From contig NZ_CP023689.1 of NCBI RefSeq assembly GCF_008704715.1, positions 6,386,001 to 6,450,000 on the forward strand: a DNA stretch of 64,000 nt. The letters run 5' to 3'. Both the position numbers and the translations under genes were made by a program. The DNA comes from Streptomyces chartreusis (GTDB lineage Bacteria > Actinomycetota > Actinomycetes > Streptomycetales > Streptomycetaceae). Below, piece by piece: positions 38,759 through 47,364 of this stretch; within the stretch, counting starts at the first letter, position 1; every line of letters starts with the position of its first letter. Below the pieces are notes generated by a model that searched no databases, was not told the DNA's origin, and saw only the letters and a program-made list of their open reading frames with translations.

Positions 38759-41700
38759 CTACGGAGTGACCTTCTCGATCTTCACGTTGCCGATGCCCGC
38801 GACGGTGCCGCGCGCGTTCAGCAGCTGGACCTGGCCGAAGAACTCACGGCCCTCCGGAGCGGCCGCCTGCGCGGTGACGCTGCCGGTGAGGGTCGCCGAC
38901 TGGCCCGTGCCGAGCTTCACCGGCGCGTCGGACACCGTGACGGTGCCGAGCGCGGCGGAGAAGAACACGTCCAGGTAGTCGTACGCCGTCGAGCCGCTCG
39001 GGACCGAGTAGCCGACGACCTCGACGCTGTACTTGCCGGCCGCCGGGTTCGCGACCGACACCGACTCCTCCGAGTCACCGTCGGCGGAGCTGCCGACCTC
39101 GGTGCCGGCCGCGTCGTAGACGACCAGGTCGAGGTCGGCGGCCGCGTCGGAGACGTTGCCGATGGAGACGTCCAGCGACGTGGCGCCCGCGGGCACGTCG
39201 ACCGTGGTGGTCTGCGTGACGCCCTCGGTGATGTCCGGGCGCGCCGTCTTCGACGAGCCGAGCGGGCCGCCGGCCGCCTTGCCGTCGAGGGCCGCGTAGT
39301 TGTTGGTCACCTTCCAGGAGGCGGCGGCCGGCGTGCCGACCTTGGCCTCGGGCACGGTCACGGTCTCCGGGTCGAAGGCCGCGCCGAGGACGGTGACGTC
39401 CAGCTTGTAGGGGTTGTCGAGCAGCGGCGACGTACGGCGCGACTCGACCTCGATCTCCCAGACGCCCGGCTGCGGGTCGGCGTAGGCACGCACGTCCGGC
39501 TTGCAGCCGTTGCCGTCGAGGTAGTTGTTGTAGCAGTACGGGGTGCCGGTGTTGTCGGACGGGACGCCGTAGGGGTGGATGGCGATGAACCGGGTCTGGC
39601 TCTTGCCCTTCAGCCCGCCGATCGCGACCTCCAGCGACTTCGCGCCCTCGGGGACGGTCACGAAGTACGACTTGGTGCTGTTGCGCTGCACCGAACCGGA
39701 CGCCGAGTAGCTGTACTTCAGCGGCTGCGAGACCACGACCGTGTTGAGGATCTGCTTGTCGACGCCCTCGGTGCGCGGGTCGTCGACCTCCAGGATCGCG
39801 CTCTTGATGCCCGCCGAGCCCGGCTTCGCGGCGACCTTGACGGTGACCGGCTTGTTCAGGCCGAGGCTGATCTCGTCGGAGCCGACGATGCGGAAGGTGT
39901 CACCGGCGTTGTTCTCCAGGTTCAGCTCGTGCCGGATCGCCTTGTCCGCGCCGGACGTACGGGTGATCGTCACGTCGTACGTCTTCTTCTGCCCGGCCTT
40001 CAGGCCGCCCTCGCGGTCGTAGACGCCCGTGCCGAAGCCCGGCGTCTTCAGGAACTGGTCGATCGCGGTGTCGACCGGGGCCTTCACCGTGTACTCGTGG
40101 GCGGTGGCGCCGTCACGGATGGAGTCCCAGGCGTCCTCGATGTCGATGAGGCCGGCACCCTCCTCGTACGCCTGCACACCCTTGATGTGGTCGGCGGTCG
40201 AGGTCAGCGCGGTGCGCAGCTTCGCCGGGGTGAGGTCGATGTGCCTGGCCTTGGCGGCGCTCAGCAGCAGCGCGGAGGCGCCCGCCGCCTGCGGGGACGC
40301 CATCGAGGTGCCCTGGAGCATCGAGTAGCCGGCCGGCAGGGAGTAGCCCGCCTCGGCGACCGGGCCGCCCGGCAGCCAGGTCTGGGTGGTGTTGATCGAG
40401 GCGCCCGGCGCGGACAGAGTCGGGGTGAAGCCGCCGTCCTCACGCGGACCGCGCGAGGAGAACGGCATCATCGCGTACTTCTTCTCCACGGCGGAGCCGT
40501 AGTTGGCGGCCCATGTCTCCTTGGAGATGGTCGCGCCGACCGAGATGACCTTGCTCGCGAGGCCGGGGTCGCCGATGGTGTTGGCGCCGGGGCCGGAGTT
40601 GCCGGCGGAGATCACCAGCTGCACGCCGTAGGTGTCGATGAGGCGCGTGTACAGCTCCGCGCGGGCGTTGTTGCCGTCGTTCAGCGCCGGGAGACCGCCG
40701 ATGGACATGTTGACGATGTCGACGCCACGGTTGACGACGAGGTCGATCATGCCCTCGGTGAGCGCGACGTTGGTGCAGCCGCCGGTCCAGGTGCAGGCGC
40801 GGGAGGCGACGAGCTTCGCGCCCGGGGCCGCGCCGTTCATCTTCCCGCCGAACAGGCCGTTCGCGGCGGTGATGCCGGCGACGTGGGTGCCGTGCTCGGA
40901 CTCGATGACGCCGATGTTGACGAAGTCGCGCTTCTGGCCGACCCAGTCCCCGCCCAGCGGGTCCATCGGCACGTCCTTGCGGATCTGCACGACGAACGGC
41001 TGCCGCTCGGCGACGTCGGTGGCCGGGTCGTCGGTGCCGAAGTACCCGATCTGGTAGCCGTCCTTGTACGGCTTCATCGGGGTGTCGTCACCGAAGTCGA
41101 AGTTGTTGTTGAGGTCGACCCGGACGGTGCCGTTCGCGGCGTCGTACAGGACGCCCCAGGAGTCGGTCTTGTCGCCGTCGCGGTTGGCGTCGCCCGCCGC
41201 GTCGCCCCCCGTGGTGTACGACTCCAGGAAGGTGCTCACCTGGTAGGAGCCGGCGGGCGCGGTCCAGGTCTTGCCGCCGTAGGTGAAGCTGGGCCCGGAG
41301 ACCGAGGTCACCATCGGGCGCCAGGTGCGGTCGTTGTCGACCAGCGGATCGGTGGCGGTGACCCAGTCGACGATCTTCCGCTCACCCGTGGTGGTCTTCT
41401 GCAGCGCGGGGTGGGCGAGGTCGATGCCGGAGTCGAGGATGCCGATGGTGATGCCGCGGCCGTCCGCCCTCGGGTTCTTCTTCACGAAGTCGACGGCGCC
41501 CGTCTCGAAGGACGGGTTGTACGGGTTCTCGGCCGGGGTCTGCTTGCCGGGTGCCGGATACGTGGTCGCGGAGGCCGTCGACTTCTTCGTGTCGACGGCG
41601 GGGTCGTCCAAGGGTATCTCCTCGCGCAGGTCGATGCCGTGCACCGAGGAGAGCTTCGCCGCGGCGGCGATGGCCTTGTCGGCCTTGCCGGTGGGGACGG

Positions 41701-42043
41701 TGGCCCGGACGTAGCCGAGCTTGTCGTAGGTGCGGCCCACGGAGCCGACCTCGTCCAGCTCCTCGGCGACCTGCTCGGTCTGCCCGGGCGCCGTCGCGAT
41801 CATCATCGTGACGTTCTTGGCGTCGCCGGCCTTGGCCTCGGCGAGCAGGTCGGCGTCGTCCGAACCGAGCTTGTCATGGGCGGACTTGACGCTCGGGTCC
41901 GCCGCGGCGGGCGCGGGGTCCACGGCCATGGCCATGGGTATCGGCCCGGCCGCGGAGAGCGCGGCGACGAGACCGGCTGCCACGGCTATGCGAGCGGCGC
42001 GTCTCGGGCCCGGCTTCGGTTCGCGCTGCGGGGTGAGGGTCAT
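38759..42043 (-). CDS. Secreted S8 subtilisin-like serine protease
   Basis: 1094 residues from the ATG at 42043 (AAGGG 7 nt upstream; another ATG at 42049 abuts that RBS). Order: signal peptide with twin Arg and AMA cleavage region (residues 1-40), an inhibitor_I9-like propeptide (about 60-160), and the S8 catalytic domain with ILDSGIDLAHP (Asp), HGTHVAGITAANG (His) and GTSMASPQAAGASALL (Ser). Then come beta-rich domains (about 700-960) and a C-terminal PPC-like domain (VDVPAGATSLDVSIGNVSDAAADLDLVVYDA split over the barrel). It is an extracellular protease for nutrient supply or development. Large size and multiple C-terminal beta domains are typical of Streptomyces secreted subtilases. Confidence 0.93.
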   Translation of the reverse strand: MTLTPQREPKPGPRRAARIAVAAGLVAALSAAGPIPMAMAVDPAPAAADPSVKSAHDKLGSDDADLLAEAKAGDAKNVTMMIATAPGQTEQVAEELDEVGSVGRTYDKLGYVRATVPTGKADKAIAAAAKLSSVHGIDLREEIPLDDPAVDTKKSTASATTYPAPGKQTPAENPYNPSFETGAVDFVKKNPRADGRGITIGILDSGIDLAHPALQKTTTGERKIVDWVTATDPLVDNDRTWRPMVTSVSGPSFTYGGKTWTAPAGSYQVSTFLESYTTGGDAAGDANRDGDKTDSWGVLYDAANGTVRVDLNNNFDFGDDTPMKPYKDGYQIGYFGTDDPATDVAERQPFVVQIRKDVPMDPLGGDWVGQKRDFVNIGVIESEHGTHVAGITAANGLFGGKMNGAAPGAKLVASRACTWTGGCTNVALTEGMIDLVVNRGVDIVNMSIGGLPALNDGNNARAELYTRLIDTYGVQLVISAGNSGPGANTIGDPGLASKVISVGATISKETWAANYGSAVEKKYAMMPFSSRGPREDGGFTPTLSAPGASINTTQTWLPGGPVAEAGYSLPAGYSMLQGTSMASPQAAGASALLLSAAKARHIDLTPAKLRTALTSTADHIKGVQAYEEGAGLIDIEDAWDSIRDGATAHEYTVKAPVDTAIDQFLKTPGFGTGVYDREGGLKAGQKKTYDVTITRTSGADKAIRHELNLENNAGDTFRIVGSDEISLGLNKPVTVKVAAKPGSAGIKSAILEVDDPRTEGVDKQILNTVVVSQPLKYSYSASGSVQRNSTKSYFVTVPEGAKSLEVAIGGLKGKSQTRFIAIHPYGVPSDNTGTPYCYNNYLDGNGCKPDVRAYADPQPGVWEIEVESRRTSPLLDNPYKLDVTVLGAAFDPETVTVPEAKVGTPAAASWKVTNNYAALDGKAAGGPLGSSKTARPDITEGVTQTTTVDVPAGATSLDVSIGNVSDAAADLDLVVYDAAGTEVGSSADGDSEESVSVANPAAGKYSVEVVGYSVPSGSTAYDYLDVFFSAALGTVTVSDAPVKLGTGQSATLTGSVTAQAAAPEGREFFGQVQLLNARGTVAGIGNVKIEKVTP

Positions 42044-42268
42044 CGGCATCCCTTGTTGGTAAAGGAGCAACGGGCGTCCGGAATGTGATCCCGGACGACC
42101 GCACAGCCTTATGCAAGGGAAGGATGTTTGGGAAGAGTTGACCCAATCGAAATGAACGGGTGGGGAAAACCCCCGATGCATATCGGACAGGAAGTGCAAA
42201 AGGGGTGAGTAGCCCGTAGTGCCGGATATTCACCTGCCGAATCGGCCCCGGCCGACTAACGTCCCCAC

Positions 42269-42727
42269 GTGCGGAAGAAGTTGAGGGTGGCGGCCTACGC
42301 CCTATGCGTTCGTGACGGACAGCTCCTCCTCGCGCGTTCCCCCGCGCCCGGCGGCGGCTTCGAATGGGTGCTGCCCGGCGGCGGCATGGAACACGGGGAG
42401 GATCCCTACGACACCGTCGTGCGGGAGGTGGAGGAGGAGACCGGCTACCTCGCCGAGCCGACCGCCCTGCTCGGCATCGACTCCTCCCGGCGCGTGCTCC
42501 CGGCCCGCTTCGGCCGGGGCGTCGACCACCACGGCGTACGGCTCGTCTACGAGGCCCGGATCACCGGCGGCGAACTGCGCTTCGAGGCCGACGGATCCAC
42601 CGACATGGCGGCCTGGCACCCGGTGGCCGCGGTGTCGGAGCTGACCTGTGTCTCCATGGTCGGCAAGGGCCTGGCGATGTGGCGCGAGCGGCCCGCGGCG
42701 GGACGGATCGGAGCCGTCCGGAAGTAG
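42269..42727 (+). CDS. Nudix hydrolase
   Basis: 152 residues from the GTG at 42269. The Nudix box is complete: GGGMEHGEDPYDTVVREVEE followed by ETGY, matching Gx5Ex7REUxEExGU, about residues 36-59. It hydrolyses a nucleoside diphosphate linked to another moiety; the substrate is not predictable. No Shine-Dalgarno is visible, and a TAACGT -10-like box (42257-42262) ends 6 nt before the start, so a leaderless transcript is likely. It is divergent from the subtilase gene across 225 bp, where I see no other gene. Confidence 0.9.
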   Translation: MRKKLRVAAYALCVRDGQLLLARSPAPGGGFEWVLPGGGMEHGEDPYDTVVREVEEETGYLAEPTALLGIDSSRRVLPARFGRGVDHHGVRLVYEARITGGELRFEADGSTDMAAWHPVAAVSELTCVSMVGKGLAMWRERPAAGRIGAVRK

Positions 42728-42847
42728 TCCGATACCCCGGAAGATGAACAGGGAGTGACCGCGTCCCGGCCGTTCGAGGAGCGGCCGTGGACGCGGAAGG
42801 TAGTCCAAGATCCACGTACGGTGATCGGCGCTGCGCGTTGCAGTCAT

Positions 42848-42869
42848 GTTCATGCGCAGGTCATTCCCG
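42848..42869 (+). promoter_or_regulatory. PHO-box-like direct repeat
   Basis: Two 11-bp units abut: GTTCATGCGCA (42848-42858) and GGTCATTCCCG (42859-42869). Both begin with G[TG]TCA as in the Streptomyces PhoP direct-repeat unit; weaker units may flank them. The site is about 90 bp upstream of a metallophosphoesterase gene, a plausible PhoP target. Confidence 0.45.
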
Positions 42870-42958
42870 GTGCCAACCATCCACAGTGAGCGGGATGTTC
42901 GCATCCGCGACCGCCCCGCGACCACTGCCGACGCGTTCGCACTCGGGGAGACCGCGCC

Positions 42959-44749
42959 ATGTCGCGCATACGCTCTGTCGCCAGCTCCGCGCTGGGGGTC
43001 CACCGCCGTACCCTGCTCGCCGCCACCGGTGCGGTGACCCTCTCCGCGGGCGTCGGCTACGCCCTGCGGCCCACGGACAGTGAGGCCGCCACCACCCACG
43101 GCGCCGCGAGCGCGCCGGAGGCGGCAGCGGACAACGCCGCCGCCGAGGCGCCCGTAGGTGCCTCCCGCAGGGTGCCGGTCGCCCTCGCGCCGTACACCCG
43201 CGGCACGACCGTCGCGAGTGTCGCCACACCGCAGGGCAGCGGCGGCTACCGCCGGCTCGCCGACGGCCCCGGCTGGAAGCGGGTCGTCCGCGAGAACCTG
43301 GCCGCCGCCAAGTCCGGCCGCGAGAGCCGCCGTACGGCGCTCGCCTCCTTCGTGCAGCTCACCGACCTGCACCTGATCGACGCCCAGCACCCGCTGCGCC
43401 TGGAGTACCTGCGCTCCACCGACGTGCACGCCTGGCGCCCGCAGGAGGCGCTGACCGTGCCCGGTGCCGTCGCGCTCGTCGAGCGGATCAACGCGCTGCG
43501 GGGCGCCCCCGTCACCGGCGCCCCGCTCCACTTCGCCATGACCACCGGCGACAACACGGACAACAACTGCAAGTCCGAGCTGGACTGGTTCCTGACGGTG
43601 ATGAGCGGCGGCCGCGTCACCCCCAACACGGGCGACCCGCGGCAGTACGAGGGCGTCCAGAACAGCGGCCTGAAGCTGTACTGGCAGGCCGACGACTCCG
43701 TGCGCGACGCCGACAAGCAGCTCGGCTTCCCGCACATCGACGGCTACCTCGCCGCCGCGATCCGCGAGATGCGCAGCCCCGGCCTGAACATCCCGTGGTA
43801 CTCGACCGTCGGCAACCACGACGCGATGCCGCTGGGCACCTACGCCTCGCACAGCGACTCCTACCTCACCGACCTCGCCGTCGGCGGCAAGAAGCTGATG
43901 AACGTCTCCGCCGCGGACGCCAAGAAGCTCCAGGACTCCCTCAAGCAGGACAAGGACCCGAGGGGCACCGTCTTCAAGGACTTCCTCAAGGCCCACGCCC
44001 GCTCCATGCGCTCGGTCACGCCCGACGAGAACCGCGCCCCGTTCACGCCCAAGGACTACCTCCGCGCCCACCTGAACCCGGCCCACCGCGGCCACGGCCC
44101 GGTCGGCCACGGCTACTCGACGGCCAACCTGGACGCGGGCACCCAGTACTACAGCTTCCGCATCGCCGACGACGTCATCGGCATCAGCCTCGACACCACC
44201 GACCCGGGCGGCCACTACGAAGGGTCCATCGGGACGGCCCAGTTCAGGTGGCTGGACCGGACGCTGCGGGAGAACAAGGACTCGTACGCGATCATCTTCA
44301 GCCATCACACCAGCGGGACGATGGACAACCTGCGCCGCGACCCGGCCCGCCCGGGCGAGCGGCGGGTGGGCGGGGCCGAGCTGCTCCAGCTGCTCGGCAA
44401 GCACCGTAACGTGCTGGCCTGGGTGAACGGCCACATCCACAAGAACGTCATCACCCCGCACTCCGGCACCGGCGGCCACGCGTTCTGGGAGATCTCCACC
44501 GCCTCCCACGTCGACTTCCCCCAGCTCGCCCGGATCATCGAGGTGGTGGACAACAACGACGGCACGATCTCCCTGTTCACCACGCTGATCGAGTCCTCGG
44601 CCCCGCACCGCACCAGCTTCACCGACCTCTCCCAGACGGGCCTGGCCGCCCTCTACCGGGAGCTGTCCCTCAACGCCCCCGGCGCGAGCGCCAAGCTGGG
44701 CGGCGACCGCAAGGACCGCAACACCGAGCTGGTCCTCAAGAAGGGCTGA
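42959..44749 (+). CDS. Secreted metallophosphoesterase
   Basis: 596 residues from the ATG at 42959. The N-terminus HRRTLLAATGAVTLSAGVG is a twin-arginine-type export signal. Calcineurin-like motifs are all present: LTDLHLIDAQH (DxH), TTGDNTDNN (GD), STVGNHDAM (GNHD), IIFSHHTSG and NGHIHKN (GHxH). It should bind two metal ions and hydrolyse phosphate esters outside the cytoplasm. It matches a recognised actinobacterial group (TIGR03767-like) with no established substrate. A PHO-box-like repeat upstream suggests induction on phosphate starvation. It is probably monocistronic. Confidence 0.88.
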   Translation: MSRIRSVASSALGVHRRTLLAATGAVTLSAGVGYALRPTDSEAATTHGAASAPEAAADNAAAEAPVGASRRVPVALAPYTRGTTVASVATPQGSGGYRRLADGPGWKRVVRENLAAAKSGRESRRTALASFVQLTDLHLIDAQHPLRLEYLRSTDVHAWRPQEALTVPGAVALVERINALRGAPVTGAPLHFAMTTGDNTDNNCKSELDWFLTVMSGGRVTPNTGDPRQYEGVQNSGLKLYWQADDSVRDADKQLGFPHIDGYLAAAIREMRSPGLNIPWYSTVGNHDAMPLGTYASHSDSYLTDLAVGGKKLMNVSAADAKKLQDSLKQDKDPRGTVFKDFLKAHARSMRSVTPDENRAPFTPKDYLRAHLNPAHRGHGPVGHGYSTANLDAGTQYYSFRIADDVIGISLDTTDPGGHYEGSIGTAQFRWLDRTLRENKDSYAIIFSHHTSGTMDNLRRDPARPGERRVGGAELLQLLGKHRNVLAWVNGHIHKNVITPHSGTGGHAFWEISTASHVDFPQLARIIEVVDNNDGTISLFTTLIESSAPHRTSFTDLSQTGLAALYRELSLNAPGASAKLGGDRKDRNTELVLKKG

Positions 44750-44849
44750 ATCGCGCTCAACTGCCCCACCCCGCCTCAACCTTCGCAGGCGAGGCCAGGT
44801 CTCCCCCCGCGACCACGCTCGACGTGAGCGTGCGGACAGGGGGAGAGAC

Positions 44850-46037
44850 ATGAGCGTACGTACGACCCGCGCGGTTCTCGTGGCGGCGACGGCGGTGGCG
44901 CTGTCGGCGGCCCTCGTGGCCCCCGCGCTGGCGGCGGTGCCCGCCGGCTCCGGCCACGAGGCGACCCGGAAGGCCGCAGAGGCCGCGGTCGGGGCGGGCG
45001 TCCCCGGCGTGACGGTGACGGCGAGGGACGGTCACGGCACCTGGTCGGCGACGGCGGGCGTCGGCAACCTCGCGACGGGGGCGCCGCGTTCGGCCGACGA
45101 CCGCTACCGGGTGGGCAGCATCACCAAGACCTTCGTCGCCACCGTGCTGCTCCAGCTGGAGTCCGAGGGCCGGCTGTCGCTGGACGACAGCGTGGACAAG
45201 TGGCTGCCGGGCCTGGTGCGCGGCAACGGCCACGACGGCCGTGAGGTCACCCTGCGTCAGCTCCTGAACCACACCAGCGGCATCTTCAACTACACCGCCG
45301 ACGAGGGCTTCGGCCGCACCTACTTCCTGAAGGACGGCTTCTTCGAGCACCGCTACGACACCAAGAAGCCCGCGGAACTCGTCGCCCTCGCCATGACCCA
45401 CGCGCCGGACTTCGCGCCGGGCACGTCGTGGAACTACTCCAACACCAACTACGTTCTTGCCGGCATGGTGATCGAGAAGGCGACCGGACGCCCCTACGGC
45501 GCCGAGGTCCGCGACCGCATCATCAAGCCCCTGCACCTGACCGGCACCTCCGTGCCGGGCACGCGCGTGAGCGTGCCGGGCCCCAGCAGCCGGGCCTACT
45601 CCAAGCTGGCCGAGACGGCGACGGGCCCGACGTACGACGTCACACGGATCAACCCGTCGATCGCCTACTCGGCCGGCGAGATGATCTCCGACTCCACCGA
45701 CCTCGGCCGCTTCTACGCGGCCCTGCTGCGCGGCAAGCTCCTGCCCCGCAAGCAGCTGGCCGAGATGACCAGGACCGTCGCCGTCGACGAGCGCAACGGC
45801 TACGGCCTCGGCCTGATGAAGTCCGAACTGTCCTGCGGGGTCACCGTCTGGGGCCACGGCGGCGGCATCCACGGCTCCGTCTCGGAGGCGGTCACCACCA
45901 AGGACGGCCGCCACTCCCTCGCCTTCAACCTCAACGGCGACTGGTCGGGGGACACGGCGGCGGTGATCGAGGCGGAGTTCTGCGGCACGGGCAAGGCGCC
46001 CGAGCGCACCGTCTCGCGCGGCCCGGACCTCACCTGA
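44850..46037 (+). CDS. Secreted serine hydrolase (beta-lactamase class C / DD-peptidase family)
   Basis: 395 residues from the ATG at 44850, with GGGGGAGA just upstream. Signal peptide with ALAA cleavage region (residues 1-30). The penicillin-recognising triad is present: SITK (Ser90, Lys93), the YSN motif in WNYSNTNYVLAG and the HGGG motif in WGHGGGIHG. LLNHTSGI and GTSWNYSNTNYVL are typical of D-alanyl-D-alanine carboxypeptidase-like esterases of Streptomyces. It may act on peptidoglycan peptides or esters in the cell wall. It is not necessarily a resistance gene. Confidence 0.9.
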   Translation: MSVRTTRAVLVAATAVALSAALVAPALAAVPAGSGHEATRKAAEAAVGAGVPGVTVTARDGHGTWSATAGVGNLATGAPRSADDRYRVGSITKTFVATVLLQLESEGRLSLDDSVDKWLPGLVRGNGHDGREVTLRQLLNHTSGIFNYTADEGFGRTYFLKDGFFEHRYDTKKPAELVALAMTHAPDFAPGTSWNYSNTNYVLAGMVIEKATGRPYGAEVRDRIIKPLHLTGTSVPGTRVSVPGPSSRAYSKLAETATGPTYDVTRINPSIAYSAGEMISDSTDLGRFYAALLRGKLLPRKQLAEMTRTVAVDERNGYGLGLMKSELSCGVTVWGHGGGIHGSVSEAVTTKDGRHSLAFNLNGDWSGDTAAVIEAEFCGTGKAPERTVSRGPDLT

Positions 46038-46042
46038 CACAC

Positions 46043-46083
46043 GAGGAGGGGCCGCCGGCGCAAGGCCCCGGCGGCCCCTCCTC
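46043..46083. terminator. Bidirectional terminator after the serine hydrolase gene
   Basis: GAGGAGGGGCCGCCGG (46043-46058) pairs perfectly with CCGGCGGCCCCTCCTC (46068-46083) around a 9-nt loop. With 16 bp it is the longest uninterrupted terminator stem in the window. Confidence 0.9.
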
Positions 46084-46115
46084 TCCCCTCCTGATGCTGC
46101 CTTCGCGGTCCGTCA

Positions 46116-47156
46116 CTACCTCGGCAGCACCACGACGTACGCGGCCGGATCACGGTCGGCCGCCGCCATCAGGGCCGTACGGACCACCGCGGCCTGCTGC
46201 TCCGTGCCGTCCCGGAGCTTCTTCGGGGTGATGTGGACGACCGTGATGCCGAGGCGCTCCAACGTCTCGCGCTTGCGGGCGTACTCCGACCACAGGGCGT
46301 CCTCCTCCTGGCGGGGCGCCCGGGTGTCCAGTTCCACCGCCACCGCCTGCTCCGGCCAGTAGGCGTCCAGGCCGCCGAGGTGGGGGCCGCCCGGCAGCCG
46401 CAGGTCCACGTTCCAGACCGGGTCGGGCAGGCCGTGCTCGTGGACCATCGCGTACAGCCGGTCCTCGGCGATGGCGCGGCCCTCGGCGAGCAGGGAGTCC
46501 ACCGCGTCCACCACATGCGGGCGGCCGAGCAGCTTCGCCTGGTTCAACTCCCGCACCACCGACGCCGGTTCGCAGTGCCCGCCGCGCACGGCCTCGGTCA
46601 GCAGCCGGCGTACGGCGCTCGCGTCGGTGAGTTCGGCGACGGCGTCGGCCAGGGCGCGCGGGACCGGCGCCACCGGGATGCCGGTGACCTGCCGGGGCGT
46701 GGGCAGCGCGGCGGTGCGCAGGATGCGGGTGCAGCCCGCGGAGCGCAGCCGGCGCATCCGGGGGACCAGGACGTCGACGGTGTCCAGGGCGGTGAGCGGC
46801 GGCGCGGCGGAGAAGCCGTGCAGGGTCAGCGCCGCGAGGCCCGTGATCATCACCTCGGGGTAGGCGGGGGCGGCGTGCTCCTCGCCCGCGTTCGGCTGGG
46901 CCGGCACGCCCGGGGTGCGCTCGCGCGAGGCGTACATCAGCGCCGCGTGCAGCCGCTCCTCGCCGGTGGGCGGGCCGGGGTGGAGCAGCACGACGCCGGG
47001 GAGGAGCTGCTGCCAGGGGCCGCCGGGGCGGCACTGCTCGTTCATCTCGGCGGTCCCGACGCCGTGCGACTTCAGCTGGGCGGCCGTCATGACACGGCGG
47101 TGGATCTCGGAGAGGTGACGCAGGGGGCGGGGGGACAGCGGGGTGTTGTGGGTCAT
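46116..47156 (-). CDS. AbiEi-like protein with C-terminal nuclease-like domain
   Basis: 346 residues from the ATG at 47156. The N-terminus (LRHLSEIHRRVMTAAQLKSHGV, about 10-35) and the next 100 residues, including YPEVMITGLAALTLHG, resemble AbiEi-type antitoxin proteins with a winged helix. The C-terminal part (about 225-346) has a restriction-endonuclease-like look: GGLDAYWPEQAVAVELDTR (D and ExD), then LWSEYARKRETLERLGITVVHITPKKL. This pattern is common in actinobacterial orphan genes annotated as AbiEi or DUF559. No nucleotidyltransferase toxin (AbiEii) is adjacent, so a complete toxin-antitoxin pair is not present. Function unknown. Confidence 0.65.
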   Translation of the reverse strand: MTHNTPLSPRPLRHLSEIHRRVMTAAQLKSHGVGTAEMNEQCRPGGPWQQLLPGVVLLHPGPPTGEERLHAALMYASRERTPGVPAQPNAGEEHAAPAYPEVMITGLAALTLHGFSAAPPLTALDTVDVLVPRMRRLRSAGCTRILRTAALPTPRQVTGIPVAPVPRALADAVAELTDASAVRRLLTEAVRGGHCEPASVVRELNQAKLLGRPHVVDAVDSLLAEGRAIAEDRLYAMVHEHGLPDPVWNVDLRLPGGPHLGGLDAYWPEQAVAVELDTRAPRQEEDALWSEYARKRETLERLGITVVHITPKKLRDGTEQQAAVVRTALMAAADRDPAAYVVVLPR

Positions 47157-47270
47157 GACCCGGAGGTTCCCGTGCCTGATCGGCTCGCTAACCGCTGTTA
47201 CAGGGCCGTCGACAAAAACGGACAACGTGGCACTAAAGGACGGGTGTTCGGATGCCGAGTACGCACCGAA

Positions 47271-47303
47271 AACCCCTGGTCCAATCGGGTGGGACCAGGG
47301 GTT
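47271..47303 (-). terminator. Intrinsic terminator of the second pepN gene
   Basis: AACCCCTGGTCC (47271-47282) pairs perfectly with GGACCAGGGGTT (47292-47303) around a 9-nt loop. On the minus strand the stem runs into TTTTCGG, giving a short U-tract. It lies 60 bp downstream of the pepN stop at 47365. Confidence 0.85.
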
Positions 47304-47364
47304 ACGGCTGCTATTGCCTGAATTCCGTAACGGTCACGCAGGCCATGACCGTTGGCCAAAGGTC

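Noticed and set aside
46116..47156. Complete AbiE toxin-antitoxin system
   Set aside because: No AbiEii nucleotidyltransferase toxin gene lies on either side; the neighbours are a serine hydrolase and PepN.
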